Counted from the stretch's first letter, positions 16,184-24,817 are shown. The stretch: DNA of 43,312 nt from Marisimplicoccus sp964437815 (GCA_964437815.1 CAYTIE010000008.1:1-43312); one strand, 5' to 3'. Notes: generated by a model not told the origin, from the letters alone. A program made the numbers and translations.

Positions 16184-17395
16184 ATGAATATTATTTCTAA
16201 GCTTGGACCAGGTTTACTTTTTGCTGGTGCTGCAATCGGAGTATCTCACCTTGTTCAGTCAACTCGTGCAGGTGCTGATTTTGGATGGGGTCTAATATGG
16301 GCCTTAATACTAGTCAATATATTAAAATATCCATTTTTTCAATATGGCCCAAGATATGCTATTGCAACAGGAGAAAGTTTATTAGATGGTTATTATAAAA
16401 TTGGAAAAATATATTTAATAGCATATTTCATTCTAAATCTAGCTACAATGTTTACAATCCAAACAGCAGTTACAATTGTAACAGCTGGATTAGCTTCAAG
16501 TCTTTTTGGATTTTCTGATAATATGGTTTTTTGGAGTCTAATAATTACAGTTTTTTGTTATATAATATTGCTAATTGGAAAATATAAACTTCTTGATAGA
16601 TTTATAAAAGTTATAATAATTATTCTAGCTATAAGCACTATATCATCAACTTTTGTAGCGTCAATTAATATAGAAGAGTTACCTAACTATAATCAAATTT
16701 TTCCAGTTGGTGAAGGACTAGTTTTTCTAATAGCATTTATGGGATGGATGCCCGGACCTCTTGATATTTCAATATGGCATTCAATATGGACACTTGAAAA
16801 AAATAAAGAGAAAAAATTAACTATAAAGGATAGTATTTTTGACTTTAATGTAGGGTATATTGCAACAGTAATATTGGGAATTTGTTTTGTTAGTCTTGGT
16901 GCTCTTGTAATGTATAATTCAGGTTTATCTTTCTCAAGTAAAGGTGATGTTTTTGCAGGTCAATTAATAGAATTATATACCTCAAATCTAGGAAGTTCGT
17001 TTTATATAATCATTTCTATTTGTGCATTTACTACCATGTTAAGCACAACTATTACAACTCTAGATGCATCCCCAAGAACTATGTCTAGAGCACTTCAATT
17101 ATTAGGAAATTCAAAAAATAAAGATTACTATTTCCATTGGATAACAGTATTAGCTGTTGGTACAATGTTAATATTTTATTTCTTGCTTTCAGAAATGGGA
17201 CTTTTAGTTGAAATAGCAACTATACTCTCCTTTATTACAGCTCCTTTCTACGCTATCCTAAATTATAAACTTGTGACTAGTAAAAATATGCCTGATAACC
17301 ATAAACCTTCTAAAAGACTTAATATTCTTAGTATTATAGGGATTATATTTTTAAGTCTTTTTGCAATTGGCTATGTTTTGAGTAGGTTTATTTAG
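16184..17395 (+). CDS. Nramp-related transporter with altered metal-site motifs
   Basis: A 403-residue inner-membrane protein with about 11 hydrophobic segments that aligns with the Nramp (MntH) family in TM1 (GPGLLFAGAAIGVSH) and TM6 (FMGWMPGPLDIS). The hallmark TM1 metal motif DPGN is replaced by GVSH, and the TM6 MPH is MPG. In characterised Nramps the Asp and Asn of DPGN bind Mn2+/Fe2+, so this member should not coordinate metal in the standard way. I recall similar sequences annotated 'Nramp family divalent metal transporter' across Bacteroidota, so the divergence is probably a subfamily trait; substrate is open. Co-transcribed with the 65-aa Cys protein 2 bases upstream. Confidence 0.8.
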   Translation: MNIISKLGPGLLFAGAAIGVSHLVQSTRAGADFGWGLIWALILVNILKYPFFQYGPRYAIATGESLLDGYYKIGKIYLIAYFILNLATMFTIQTAVTIVTAGLASSLFGFSDNMVFWSLIITVFCYIILLIGKYKLLDRFIKVIIIILAISTISSTFVASINIEELPNYNQIFPVGEGLVFLIAFMGWMPGPLDISIWHSIWTLEKNKEKKLTIKDSIFDFNVGYIATVILGICFVSLGALVMYNSGLSFSSKGDVFAGQLIELYTSNLGSSFYIIISICAFTTMLSTTITTLDASPRTMSRALQLLGNSKNKDYYFHWITVLAVGTMLIFYFLLSEMGLLVEIATILSFITAPFYAILNYKLVTSKNMPDNHKPSKRLNILSIIGIIFLSLFAIGYVLSRFI

Positions 17396-17407
17396 TTTGT
17401 ATCTTTG
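17377..17407 (+). promoter_or_regulatory. full Bacteroidota promoter of lipA (TTTG-N19-TATCTTTG)
   Basis: TTTG at 17377-17380 and TATCTTTG at 17400-17407 are separated by 19 bases, both elements matching the Bacteroidota -33/-7 consensus. It is the best complete promoter seen here and sits partly inside the end of the transporter gene. The start site is predicted 1-3 bases before ATG 17414. Confidence 0.6.
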
Positions 17408-17413
17408 CCTAAT

Positions 17414-18334
17414 ATGCAAGAGGTTAAGACGCAAAACAATCCTGGTTGGGTAAAACTAAAACTCCCTAAACAGGATATCGAAAAAGTAGAGAGAACAAAG
17501 AAACCAAAATGGATAAGGGTTAAACTTCCTATTGGAAAAAAATATCTCAATTTAAGATCTACAGTAGAAAAACATCAACTCCATACAATTTGTGTATCCG
17601 GTAATTGTCCTAATATGGGAGAATGTTGGGGTGAAGGTACTGCTACTTTTATGATATTAGGTAATATATGTACTAGATCATGTGGATTTTGCTCAGTTCA
17701 AACTGGAAGGCCACTTCAGGCTGATGAGTCCGAACCATTTAAAGTTGCAAAATCAATAAACATAATGGGTGTAAAACATGCAGTAATTACTTCAGTAGAT
17801 AGGGATGACTTGAAAGATGGGGGATCTATTATTTGGGCAAAGACAGTTAATGCTATAAGAGAAATTAATCCTAACACTACTTTAGAAACTTTAATTCCTG
17901 ATTTCAAAGGAGATAAAGAATCTATAAATAGGATAATTAATGTAGCTCCAGAAGTAGTTTCGCATAATCTAGAGACGGTTAGAAGGTTAACAAGGGAGGT
18001 AAGAATTCAAGCGAAGTATGATAGGAGTCTTGAAGTTTTAGAATATTTAAAAAATAATGGTGTAAATAGAACTAAATCTGGAATTATGCTCGGTTTAGGA
18101 GAAACAAAAAATGAAATAATTGACACTCTTAAAGATCTTAGAAATGTTAATGTGGATATTGTTACACTAGGTCAGTATTTACAACCAACAAAAAATCACT
18201 TAGAAGTGAAAGAATTTATTTCTCCAGAACAATTTAAAGAATATGAAATAATTGCGAAAAATCTTGGATTCATACATGTTGAAAGTGGCCCACTAGTTCG
18301 CTCTTCATATAAAGCTCATAAACATATAGCTTAA
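17414..18334 (+). CDS. lipA: lipoyl synthase
   Basis: A radical-SAM enzyme that inserts two sulfurs into octanoyl chains on lipoyl domains, needed by pyruvate dehydrogenase and related complexes. 306 residues from ATG 17414; the upstream TTG 17405 falls inside the predicted -7 element and is rejected. Auxiliary cluster ligands CVSGNCPNMGEC and the radical-SAM CTRSCGFC are both intact, and the C-terminal RSSYKA carries the Ser ligand. An extended N terminus contains two similar blocks, WVKLKLP and WIRVKLP, about 20 residues apart; only the second is usual for the family. Tail-to-tail with lpxK, sharing a TTAA double stop. Confidence 0.97.
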   Translation: MQEVKTQNNPGWVKLKLPKQDIEKVERTKKPKWIRVKLPIGKKYLNLRSTVEKHQLHTICVSGNCPNMGECWGEGTATFMILGNICTRSCGFCSVQTGRPLQADESEPFKVAKSINIMGVKHAVITSVDRDDLKDGGSIIWAKTVNAIREINPNTTLETLIPDFKGDKESINRIINVAPEVVSHNLETVRRLTREVRIQAKYDRSLEVLEYLKNNGVNRTKSGIMLGLGETKNEIIDTLKDLRNVNVDIVTLGQYLQPTKNHLEVKEFISPEQFKEYEIIAKNLGFIHVESGPLVRSSYKAHKHIA

Positions 18335-19356
18335 TTTTTATTTACATATTTTTCTATAAAATCATCAAAGCCCAACTCATTATTATCATTAAGAAATTTT
18401 ATACTTACCTCAATGTATAACAGCTTATCAGTATCTACTTTTAATTTCAATTTGCCAAAATCTTTTTCTGTAGTTAGAATATACTTTCCTTCAGATATTC
18501 TTTTTATTTTCTTTATTGAAGATTTACTATAATTATAATGATCTTTATATTTTAAGTGGGTAAAAACAAGATTTCTATCGTTTAGAAACTTAACTAAATA
18601 TGAAGAGTCTGCTATACCGGTAACTAAGATAAATTCTTTTTTTTCTAAATCAGTTACATTTAAAAAAGTTGATTTAGATTTTATTTTTTCACTATATGTT
18701 AAGGAACTATAATAAACTTTTTGATGTTCTAAAAGATTGAGTGAATTGGTGAATTTTTCTCTCTCAATATTAGAAATATTTTCAGGGCATTTATTAATAA
18801 TTATTATATCTGCACGTTTAGATGAAGAAATTGACTCTCTAAGTTTCCCTAATGGTAGGATCTTATCCTTAGTATATGGTTTATCATAAGTTGTTGTTAA
18901 AATCATAAGTCCAGGTTTAACAAATCTATGTTGATATATATCATCCCATATGCATAACTCAGTTTGAGGTAATTTTTTTAAAATTATATTCATTCCCTTT
19001 CTTCTATCCTCACAAACTACTACATTAATCTCAGGATGTTTAGAGTAAAATTGAAAAGGTTCATCTCCTATTTCATATGCTGTTGATTTATTATTTGCAT
19101 GTACAAAACCTTTAGTATCTCTATTATATCCTCTGCTTAATGTTGTAATATTATAATTTGATTTAAATAAGTTTATAAGGTATTCAACCAAAATTGACTT
19201 ACCAGTCCCTCCAATAGATAGATTTCCTATTCCAATTGTAGGAATCTTATAAATTTTTGAATCCAAAATACCAATATCAAAAAGAATATTTCTTATACCA
19301 ACTAACACACCATATATAATAGATATTGGATAAAGTAATATTTTGAACTTTTTCAT
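18331..19356 (-). CDS. lpxK: tetraacyldisaccharide 4'-kinase
   Basis: Phosphorylates the 4' position of the lipid A disaccharide precursor at the inner membrane. 341 residues from ATG 19354-19356, which gives a short N-terminal amphipathic/membrane helix (MKKFKILLYPISIIYG) and the P-loop IGIGNLSIGGTGKS at about 41-54; the longer open frame would overlap the divergent Nif3-like gene. Further family blocks: LSRGYNRDTKG, the QHRFVKPG block (His-Arg), LPLGKLRES and the C-terminal TTEKDFGKL. With waaA at 9.4 kb it shows the organism makes Kdo-lipid A. Shares the TTAA stop overlap with lipA. Confidence 0.95.
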   Translation of the reverse strand: MKKFKILLYPISIIYGVLVGIRNILFDIGILDSKIYKIPTIGIGNLSIGGTGKSILVEYLINLFKSNYNITTLSRGYNRDTKGFVHANNKSTAYEIGDEPFQFYSKHPEINVVVCEDRRKGMNIILKKLPQTELCIWDDIYQHRFVKPGLMILTTTYDKPYTKDKILPLGKLRESISSSKRADIIIINKCPENISNIEREKFTNSLNLLEHQKVYYSSLTYSEKIKSKSTFLNVTDLEKKEFILVTGIADSSYLVKFLNDRNLVFTHLKYKDHYNYSKSSIKKIKRISEGKYILTTEKDFGKLKLKVDTDKLLYIEVSIKFLNDNNELGFDDFIEKYVNKN

Positions 19357-19373
19357 GACCTGAAAGATAATAT

Positions 19374-19381
19374 TATATTTG
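19374..19381 (+). promoter_or_regulatory. Bacteroidota -7 element TATATTTG for the Nif3-like gene
   Basis: Perfect TAnnTTTG located 18 bases before ATG 19400, within the 43-base gap separating it from the divergent lpxK. Confidence 0.45.
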
Positions 19382-19399
19382 CAATGAATCATATTGCTA

Positions 19400-20191
19400 A
19401 TGAAAATTAATAAAGTACTAGATATTCTAGAAAGCTGGATGCCTAAAGGAATTTCTGAAGATTTTGATAATGTTGGATTGCTTGTTGGTAATCCTTCTGA
19501 AGAACTAAAAAAAATATTAGTTACACTGGATACAACAGTGGATGTTGTAGAAGAAGCAATTGATAAAGGTTGCAATTTAATTATAAGTTATCACCCTATA
19601 ATTTTTGATGGAATTAAAAAAATAAGTGAACAAGATTATGTTCAAAAAGCAATAGTTAAATCTATAGAAAATAAAATAGCAATTTACGCAATTCATACAT
19701 CTATGGACAATCACCCAAATGGAATTAGTTATAGTTTAGCAAAAATAGTTGGCCTTAATAAGACATCTATTCTAATGCCAAAAGATAAAAAAATAGATAA
19801 TTTAAAAACTGGAATGGGAACTGTTGGATATTTAAAATCTGAAATTTCAGAAGAAAAATTTCTTGATTTGGTAAAGAAAAATATTAAAAACAATTTTATT
19901 CGTCATTCTAAATTAACAGGAAAAAAGATATCAAAAGTAGCTATTGTAGCTGGATCCGGAAGCTTTGCAATAGATGATTGTTTAAATAATGATGTTGATG
20001 CACTGATAACATCTGATCTTAAGTATCATAAATTTTTTATAGAAAATGATAATATTTTATTATTAGATATTGGACATTTTGAAAGTGAAAAACATATAAA
20101 ATTGGTTATTCAGGAATATCTTAAGAAAAAATTACCTAATTTTACGGTCCTTTTATCAGAAAAAAATATTAACCCTGTAAATTATTTTTAA
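19400..20191 (+). CDS. Nif3-like dinuclear metal centre protein
   Basis: A 263-residue member of the Nif3/DUF34 family, which forms toroidal hexamers with a dinuclear metal site; molecular function is still uncertain (GTP cyclohydrolase-like proposals exist). Visible signature: EDFDNVGLLVGNP, LVTLDTTVDVVEEAI, the metal-site SYHPIIFDG, HTSMDNHPNGIS and the late His/Glu cluster LLDIGHFESEK. ATG 19400 is chosen over TTG 19394. The roughly 100-residue PII-like insertion found in some homologues is absent. It is one base upstream of the coiled-coil protein, the conserved Nif3-'zinc ribbon' pair of many bacteria. Confidence 0.92.
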   Translation: MKINKVLDILESWMPKGISEDFDNVGLLVGNPSEELKKILVTLDTTVDVVEEAIDKGCNLIISYHPIIFDGIKKISEQDYVQKAIVKSIENKIAIYAIHTSMDNHPNGISYSLAKIVGLNKTSILMPKDKKIDNLKTGMGTVGYLKSEISEEKFLDLVKKNIKNNFIRHSKLTGKKISKVAIVAGSGSFAIDDCLNNDVDALITSDLKYHKFFIENDNILLLDIGHFESEKHIKLVIQEYLKKKLPNFTVLLSEKNINPVNYF

Positions 20192-20192
20192 G

Positions 20193-20966
20193 ATGGCAAA
20201 GAAAACTGAAACAACTGTAGAAGAAAAATTAAGAGCACTTTTTGATTTACAACTTATTGATTCCAGAATAGATCAAATTAGAAGTATCCGAGGGGAACTT
20301 CCTCTTGAAGTTGAGGATTTAGAAAATGAAATTACTGGTTTAAATAAAAGACTTGAGAATTATCAAGAAGAAGTTGGTGAAAGCAAAGAAGGAATAAAAT
20401 TTGAAGAAAATTCTATTGCAACAGCTAAAGAAGCGCACAAAAAATATGCTGGGGATTTAAAAAAAGTTAGAAATAATCGTGAATACAATGCTATTATTAA
20501 GGAACAAGAGTTTCAGGAATTAGAAATCAAACTTTCAGAGAAGAAAATAAATGAATACAAAACCAAATTAGAGGATAAAGACACAGTAATCAAAGAGTTG
20601 AAAGATAAGATTAAGGAGAGGACAAGTCATTTAAAGAATAAAAGAAGTGAATTAGGAGATATTCTTAAAGAAACAGATAAAGAAGAAAAAACTCTGCTTG
20701 AGAAATCTAAAAAATTTGAGAAGAAAATTGAAAATAATCTAATAGAGGCGTATAAGCGAATAAGATCAAATGTAAAAAATGGTCTCGCTATTGTTCCTAT
20801 AGAAAGAAATGCATCAGGTGGTTCGTACTTTACTATTCCCCCTCAAGTTCAAATGGAAATTGCATCTAGACAAAAAATAATAACGGATGAATATAGTGGA
20901 AGGATTCTCATTGACCCAGAACTTGCAGAAGAGGAAATGGAAAAAATGAAGTCTATTTTTTCTTAA
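20193..20966 (+). CDS. coiled-coil protein of the C4-type zinc-ribbon family, zinc ligands lost
   Basis: A 257-residue protein, long antiparallel coiled coil over about 35-185 (heptads rich in Lys/Glu/Leu), with a C-terminal domain matching the C4 zinc-ribbon family that pairs with Nif3-like proteins. In canonical members the tail reads CGGC...IPPQ...C-x2-C-GRIL. Here residues 206-239 keep the frame (NASGGSYFTIPPQ, TDEYSGRILIDPEL) but the four ligand positions are Ser208, Ser211, Asp232 and Ser235. The fold is evidently kept without zinc. I think the same substitution occurs in other flavobacteria but could not check. Function unknown; an RNA or DNA-associated role is often guessed. The stop shares TTAA with the convergent asparaginase. 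Confidence 0.85.
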   Translation: MAKKTETTVEEKLRALFDLQLIDSRIDQIRSIRGELPLEVEDLENEITGLNKRLENYQEEVGESKEGIKFEENSIATAKEAHKKYAGDLKKVRNNREYNAIIKEQEFQELEIKLSEKKINEYKTKLEDKDTVIKELKDKIKERTSHLKNKRSELGDILKETDKEEKTLLEKSKKFEKKIENNLIEAYKRIRSNVKNGLAIVPIERNASGGSYFTIPPQVQMEIASRQKIITDEYSGRILIDPELAEEEMEKMKSIFS

Positions 20967-21913
20967 AAAGCAGAACCAGAAATTATCTCTTTATTCTCCC
21001 CATTAAAATAATCCATATAAGAAAAACCTGGTTCAATACTATATGACCCTACTTCACCTGATTTATTAATTGCTAGATAAGCAACTTGAAATCTATTAAC
21101 CTGTTTATTATTATCTAAAATTCTCTTTACAGCAATTTCACAAGCCTCTTGAGGAGATTTTCCTTGTCTCATTAATTCGACAACAAGATAAGACCCAACA
21201 GTTTTAACTATTTCTTCACCTAATCCTGTTGCAACAGCTCCACCTACTTTATTATCAATAAAAAGACCTGAACCAATTATAGGTGAATCTCCTACTCTGC
21301 CTCTCATTTTATATGCTAATCCACTAGTTGTACAAGCTCCTGATATATTATTTTCTTTATCCAAACAAAGCATCCCAATAGTATCATGATTTTCTATATT
21401 TATAAGAGGCTTATATTCTTGATTTTTCAACCAATTCTTCCACTCTTTTTCAGATTCTATGGTTAATAAATCTCTAGATTTATATCCCAGTGAGTAGGCG
21501 AATTCTTCAGCACCTTCTCCAGCAAGCATAACATGAGGTGTCTTTTCCATAACATCCTTAGCTAAACTGGCTACATGAACTATATTTTCAACAGCTACTA
21601 CGGATCCACAATCTCCAAGATGATTCATTACACATGCATCAAGTGTCACAACCCCTGTTCTATCAGGAGCACCTCCAAGACCAACTGTTGTGTTTTTTGG
21701 ATTTGATTCTTCTATTGCAACACCTTCAACTGAAGCATCTAAAGAATTAGAACCTCTATCTAATAATTGACCTGCTTTAAGATTTGCATCAGAAGTTTTC
21801 CAAGTTGAGACAGATCTAACCATTCCAGTATTTTTAATAAACTTAATCTTATTTTTTAAAATAGAAAATACACCTAAGCCAAAAATATCAAATACAAAAA
21901 TTCGTCTATTCAT
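20963..21913 (-). CDS. N4-(beta-N-acetylglucosaminyl)-L-asparaginase
   Basis: An Ntn hydrolase (glycosylasparaginase) that cleaves the GlcNAc-Asn bond of N-glycan remnants. 316 residues; self-processing should occur before Thr178 in NHDTIGMLCLD, giving alpha and beta chains. Substrate motifs include GGAPDRTGVVTLDA, GLAYKMRGRVGDSPIIGSG and ATGLGEE. A hydrophobic N terminus (about 5-20) after Arg-Arg suggests export to the periplasm, possibly by Tat, but it is weak. It lies 7 bases downstream of the M48 protease stop on the same strand. Together with sialidase and fucosidase at 40-42 kb it fits use of glycoprotein glycans, though not co-located. Confidence 0.92.
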   Translation of the reverse strand: MNRRIFVFDIFGLGVFSILKNKIKFIKNTGMVRSVSTWKTSDANLKAGQLLDRGSNSLDASVEGVAIEESNPKNTTVGLGGAPDRTGVVTLDACVMNHLGDCGSVVAVENIVHVASLAKDVMEKTPHVMLAGEGAEEFAYSLGYKSRDLLTIESEKEWKNWLKNQEYKPLINIENHDTIGMLCLDKENNISGACTTSGLAYKMRGRVGDSPIIGSGLFIDNKVGGAVATGLGEEIVKTVGSYLVVELMRQGKSPQEACEIAVKRILDNNKQVNRFQVAYLAINKSGEVGSYSIEPGFSYMDYFNGENKEIISGSAF

Positions 21914-21920
21914 TAGGCTT

Positions 21921-23147
21921 CTATTTTAAAGCTTTAAGCCTTTTAATTAAAGGAGGATGAGAATAGTGAATAAATACATATGCAGGGTGAGGATATATAT
22001 TTGACAAACTATCAACTGATAATTTTTTTAAGGCAAGTGAAAGATGCTCACCGCTAGATGTTTCTTTAGCATATGAGTCCGCTTCAAATTCATTTTTCCT
22101 ACTTAAATAATTCATGAAAATTCCAGAGATAAGTGATATCGGGGAAAAGATAAAACTAAAGCCAATTAACCCTAAATGAAATGACATTTCAGTACCACCT
22201 AAAGCATATGAAATCTCAGGTTGTTTTAAGCAGAATTCAAGAAAAAATGCAATTATACCTAATTGAATTATAGTCAATAATAACCCTGAAAAAATATGTT
22301 TCTTTTTATAATGGCCAACTTCGTGAGCTAACACTGCAACTAACTCATCATCAGTATGTTTATCAATCAAAGTGTCATATAAAGCTATTGTTTTTTTAGG
22401 TCCAAGTCCACTGAAAAAAGCATTAGCCTTAGTAGATCTTTTAGAGCCATCTATTACGTAAATATTTTTCAATAAATAACCAACTTTTGATGAATACTCC
22501 TCTATTTTTTTTCTTAAATCACCATTCTCAAGAGGTGTTAATTTATTAAATATTGGCACTATCAAATCAGCATAGAACATATTTATAAATATCATAAGGG
22601 CTGAAACTCCAATCCATAACCATATCCAGAAACCAGATTCTAAAGTTTCAAAAAGATAGATAGAAGGAAAAAGTAAAATTGAACCAATAATTAGTGTAAT
22701 AATAAAGGACTTTATTATATCTAGAAAAAATGTTTTTTTTGTTGTTTTATTAAAACCAAATTTTTCCTCTATAACAAAAGTGTTATAGTAAGAAAAAGGA
22801 ATGGAAATCATAATAGATATCAAATAGAGTATTAGAAAAAATATTCCTGATTGAATATAACTCGAATCATAGTTTAAAGAAAAATCATTAATATATCCAT
22901 AACCATTAAAACAAAGAAGACTAATAATTAAAGTAAAACTACACAGATTAGAGATTAGAGAAATTTTATTTTTTCTTATAGAATATTCTCTGGCTTTCTT
23001 ATATTTTTTAGGTTTATAAAAATCTTTAAGCTCATTTGGAATTAAGTCTTTCCAATTTAAATGATTTATATATTCTAATCCTGTTGAAAATAAAAAATTA
23101 AAAATTACAAGACCTAAAATTATTAAAAACCAGCTTCCTGAATCCAC
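21921..23147 (-). CDS. M48 zinc metalloprotease (Ste24 / CAAX protease type)
   Basis: A 408-residue polytopic membrane protease. Zinc motif HEVGHYKKKH at about 275-284, the third ligand Glu in NEFEADSYA, and the family block ANAFFSGLGPKKTIALYDTL. Several transmembrane helices are in the N-terminal half (5-22, 63-82, 100-120, 148-165, 174-195), then two after the active site, matching the Ste24p topology rather than HtpX. The start is GTG at 23145-23147; no in-frame ATG is close. In bacteria its role is probably membrane protein quality control rather than prenyl processing. Confidence 0.92.
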   Translation of the reverse strand: MDSGSWFLIILGLVIFNFLFSTGLEYINHLNWKDLIPNELKDFYKPKKYKKAREYSIRKNKISLISNLCSFTLIISLLCFNGYGYINDFSLNYDSSYIQSGIFFLILYLISIMISIPFSYYNTFVIEEKFGFNKTTKKTFFLDIIKSFIITLIIGSILLFPSIYLFETLESGFWIWLWIGVSALMIFINMFYADLIVPIFNKLTPLENGDLRKKIEEYSSKVGYLLKNIYVIDGSKRSTKANAFFSGLGPKKTIALYDTLIDKHTDDELVAVLAHEVGHYKKKHIFSGLLLTIIQLGIIAFFLEFCLKQPEISYALGGTEMSFHLGLIGFSFIFSPISLISGIFMNYLSRKNEFEADSYAKETSSGEHLSLALKKLSVDSLSNIYPHPAYVFIHYSHPPLIKRLKALK

Positions 23148-23229
23148 AGACTTTATTATTTTATATAACGATAAATTTAGTTAAAATAAAATTTAATAAT
23201 ATATATTATGATATGCTTAAAAGAATTAT

Positions 23230-23538
23230 TTAACTAGCATCATGATTATCATATAGATATAACGGTAAAGCGAGAGAAAATCCTACAAGACATAAGCACG
23301 CAATATATCTTAACAACCTTAGTGGTCTATTTTTTAGCTTGTATATCAAAAAGGCAAAAAATGCAACTACTGAAACTGTTAAATCTCCTAGAATCATTGA
23401 TACTGCACTATTTGCATATGTAAGTTCAAAGAATTCACTCGTTGACCAATACCAATTGTTCTCTGTTAAATAATTAAATAAATGATAGTAAGGAACTGCT
23501 ATCCCTAGCATACAAAAGAATAGATATATTTTTTTCAT
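23230..23538 (-). CDS. DUF2834 membrane protein
   Basis: A 102-residue protein with three hydrophobic segments (about 4-24, 43-65, 74-96). The pattern GIAVPYYHLF near the start, ANSAVSMILGDLTVSVVAFF in the middle and GFSLALPLYLYDN at the end matches DUF2834, a small family of unknown function. It stands alone between the M48 protease and the methyltransferase with loose spacing on both sides, at the boundary of the core region and the accessory patch. Confidence 0.75.
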   Translation of the reverse strand: MKKIYLFFCMLGIAVPYYHLFNYLTENNWYWSTSEFFELTYANSAVSMILGDLTVSVVAFFAFLIYKLKNRPLRLLRYIACLCLVGFSLALPLYLYDNHDAS

Positions 23539-23615
23539 ATTTTTTTTATAATTTAAGAAATATTTTAGAATTATGGTTTATATAAAAGCAATTAAGAAAC
23601 CTGTAAATACAAACA

Positions 23616-24524
23616 ATGAGTAACTCAATATTTAGAAAAGATGGTAGTGCTCAAGGGGTTGCGAAACAGCGATTGATTGAATCACTTGCTAAACCTGATA
23701 AACGTATTATTTATGATCCTTTTGCCGACAAGTTTGTACTTGGGGCAGGTATAATCAAACTTATGGGGCATAAGTTGAGTGTCTGGTTGAGTAAAAAGTT
23801 CGCTCCTGGATTTCATGAACATCTAATTTCTCGAACACGATTTATAGATGATCTAATTGAAAAAAGCACCTCTGATAAGGTAGAACAATATGTCATTCTA
23901 GGCGCAGGGTACGACTCAAGAGCGCATCGTCTCAAACTACCATCCGGATTAAAAATATTCGAAGTTGATCAGCCTGAAGTTCAAGAAAGAAAACGTTCTA
24001 AACTTCCAGATGAGATACCTAATGCAGAAAACGTGACCTATGTGAGTATTGATTTTAATCACCAATCTCTCAAAGAACAACTTTTGAATGCAGGGTTCGA
24101 TGAAAGTAAATCAACCGTATTCACACTTGAGGGAGTTTCTCAGTATATTACAAGAGAAGCGCTTAACTCAACTTTAAATGAACTGGCTGTCTTAACCCAA
24201 AATTCAAATGCAATACTCTTTATGTCTTATGTAAATAGCCTTCTGAGAGAAGATCCAAAGGCCTGTTTTGGTAAGGGTTATCCAAACACTGAAAAACGAG
24301 TTAAATTAATAACCTATGGAGCAGCGAAAGTAGGCGAACCATGGATATCATTATACTCGGCTGAAGAAATTGAGGATTTACTCTCTCAAAATAGGTTTTC
24401 ATTAACAGAAAATAAAACCTTAGCTAATCTTAATTCCAAGTATTTTACTCCAATTGGAAGAACCATTCCTGAAAATCATATTTTCAAAATCGAACATTTT
24501 GTGGTAGCTAAAAGTAAAGTTTAA
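23616..24524 (+). CDS. SAM-dependent methyltransferase (LCM / TIGR00027-like)
   Basis: A 302-residue class I methyltransferase of the leucine carboxyl methyltransferase-like group (family PF04072, often TIGR00027). Motif I is YVILGAGYDSRAHRL; the next strand ends in the acidic FEVDQPEVQ; TLEGVSQYI and LFMSYVNSLL are later motifs. The substrate is unknown; relatives act on small acids or polyketide-like products. Codon use differs from the neighbours: about half of the arginines are CGA/CGT, whereas flanking genes use AGA almost only. This suggests recent horizontal acquisition. No adjacent biosynthetic partner is visible. Confidence 0.85.
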   Translation: MSNSIFRKDGSAQGVAKQRLIESLAKPDKRIIYDPFADKFVLGAGIIKLMGHKLSVWLSKKFAPGFHEHLISRTRFIDDLIEKSTSDKVEQYVILGAGYDSRAHRLKLPSGLKIFEVDQPEVQERKRSKLPDEIPNAENVTYVSIDFNHQSLKEQLLNAGFDESKSTVFTLEGVSQYITREALNSTLNELAVLTQNSNAILFMSYVNSLLREDPKACFGKGYPNTEKRVKLITYGAAKVGEPWISLYSAEEIEDLLSQNRFSLTENKTLANLNSKYFTPIGRTIPENHIFKIEHFVVAKSKV

Positions 24525-24817
24525 AATAATCCCTTTTATCTATTAACTCTTTCTGGGTAATCTTTAATTATTATCCTATCATAACTAGACAAAAACCCCA
24601 ATATACTTTTCATTAAATAATTATTCTTTTAACAAGTTAAATGAAAAAAAATCTATGTATGATAAATATCATATAATAGAACTTATTGATGCTTTAATTT
24701 TAACAATAAATAAAATATCATGGATAATATATTTGACAAAAAAGAATCTAGATGCACTAAAGATATTGTAGATAAAGAAAAGTCTATAAAAACAAAATGC
24801 AGTTGTATCAATAAAAA
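24525..24817. other. gene-poor accessory spacer
   Basis: This stretch of nearly 300 bases has no full-size gene. It contains a 25-codon minus-strand ORF ending like the GDPD lipoprotein at 33.4 kb, and the start of a 35-codon plus-strand Cys-rich ORF at 24720. A third short frame (24655-24771, 38 codons) overlaps it and looks like chance. No terminator or promoter of convincing strength was seen. Confidence 0.4.
24536..24613 (-). pseudogene. tiny ORF resembling a glycerophosphodiesterase C-terminus
   Basis: The minus-strand frame encodes 25 residues ending RIIIKDYPERVNR. The GDPD protein at 33.4 kb ends AIITDYPERVN; over the last 30 coding bases before the final Asn codon ends, the DNA matches at 26 positions. 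It may be the remnant of a duplicated or deleted GDPD gene, or a chance resemblance over a very short length. Nothing GDPD-like precedes it. Confidence 0.3.

Noticed and set aside
19357..19575. N-terminal extension of LpxK
   Set aside because: It overlaps the Nif3-like gene on the other strand and is Ser/Thr-rich, unlike LpxK; ATG 19356 gives the normal membrane helix and P-loop spacing.
24655..24771. 38-codon plus-strand frame in the accessory spacer
   Set aside because: Overlaps the Cys-rich ORF out of frame, has no upstream promoter-like element and no recognisable features.
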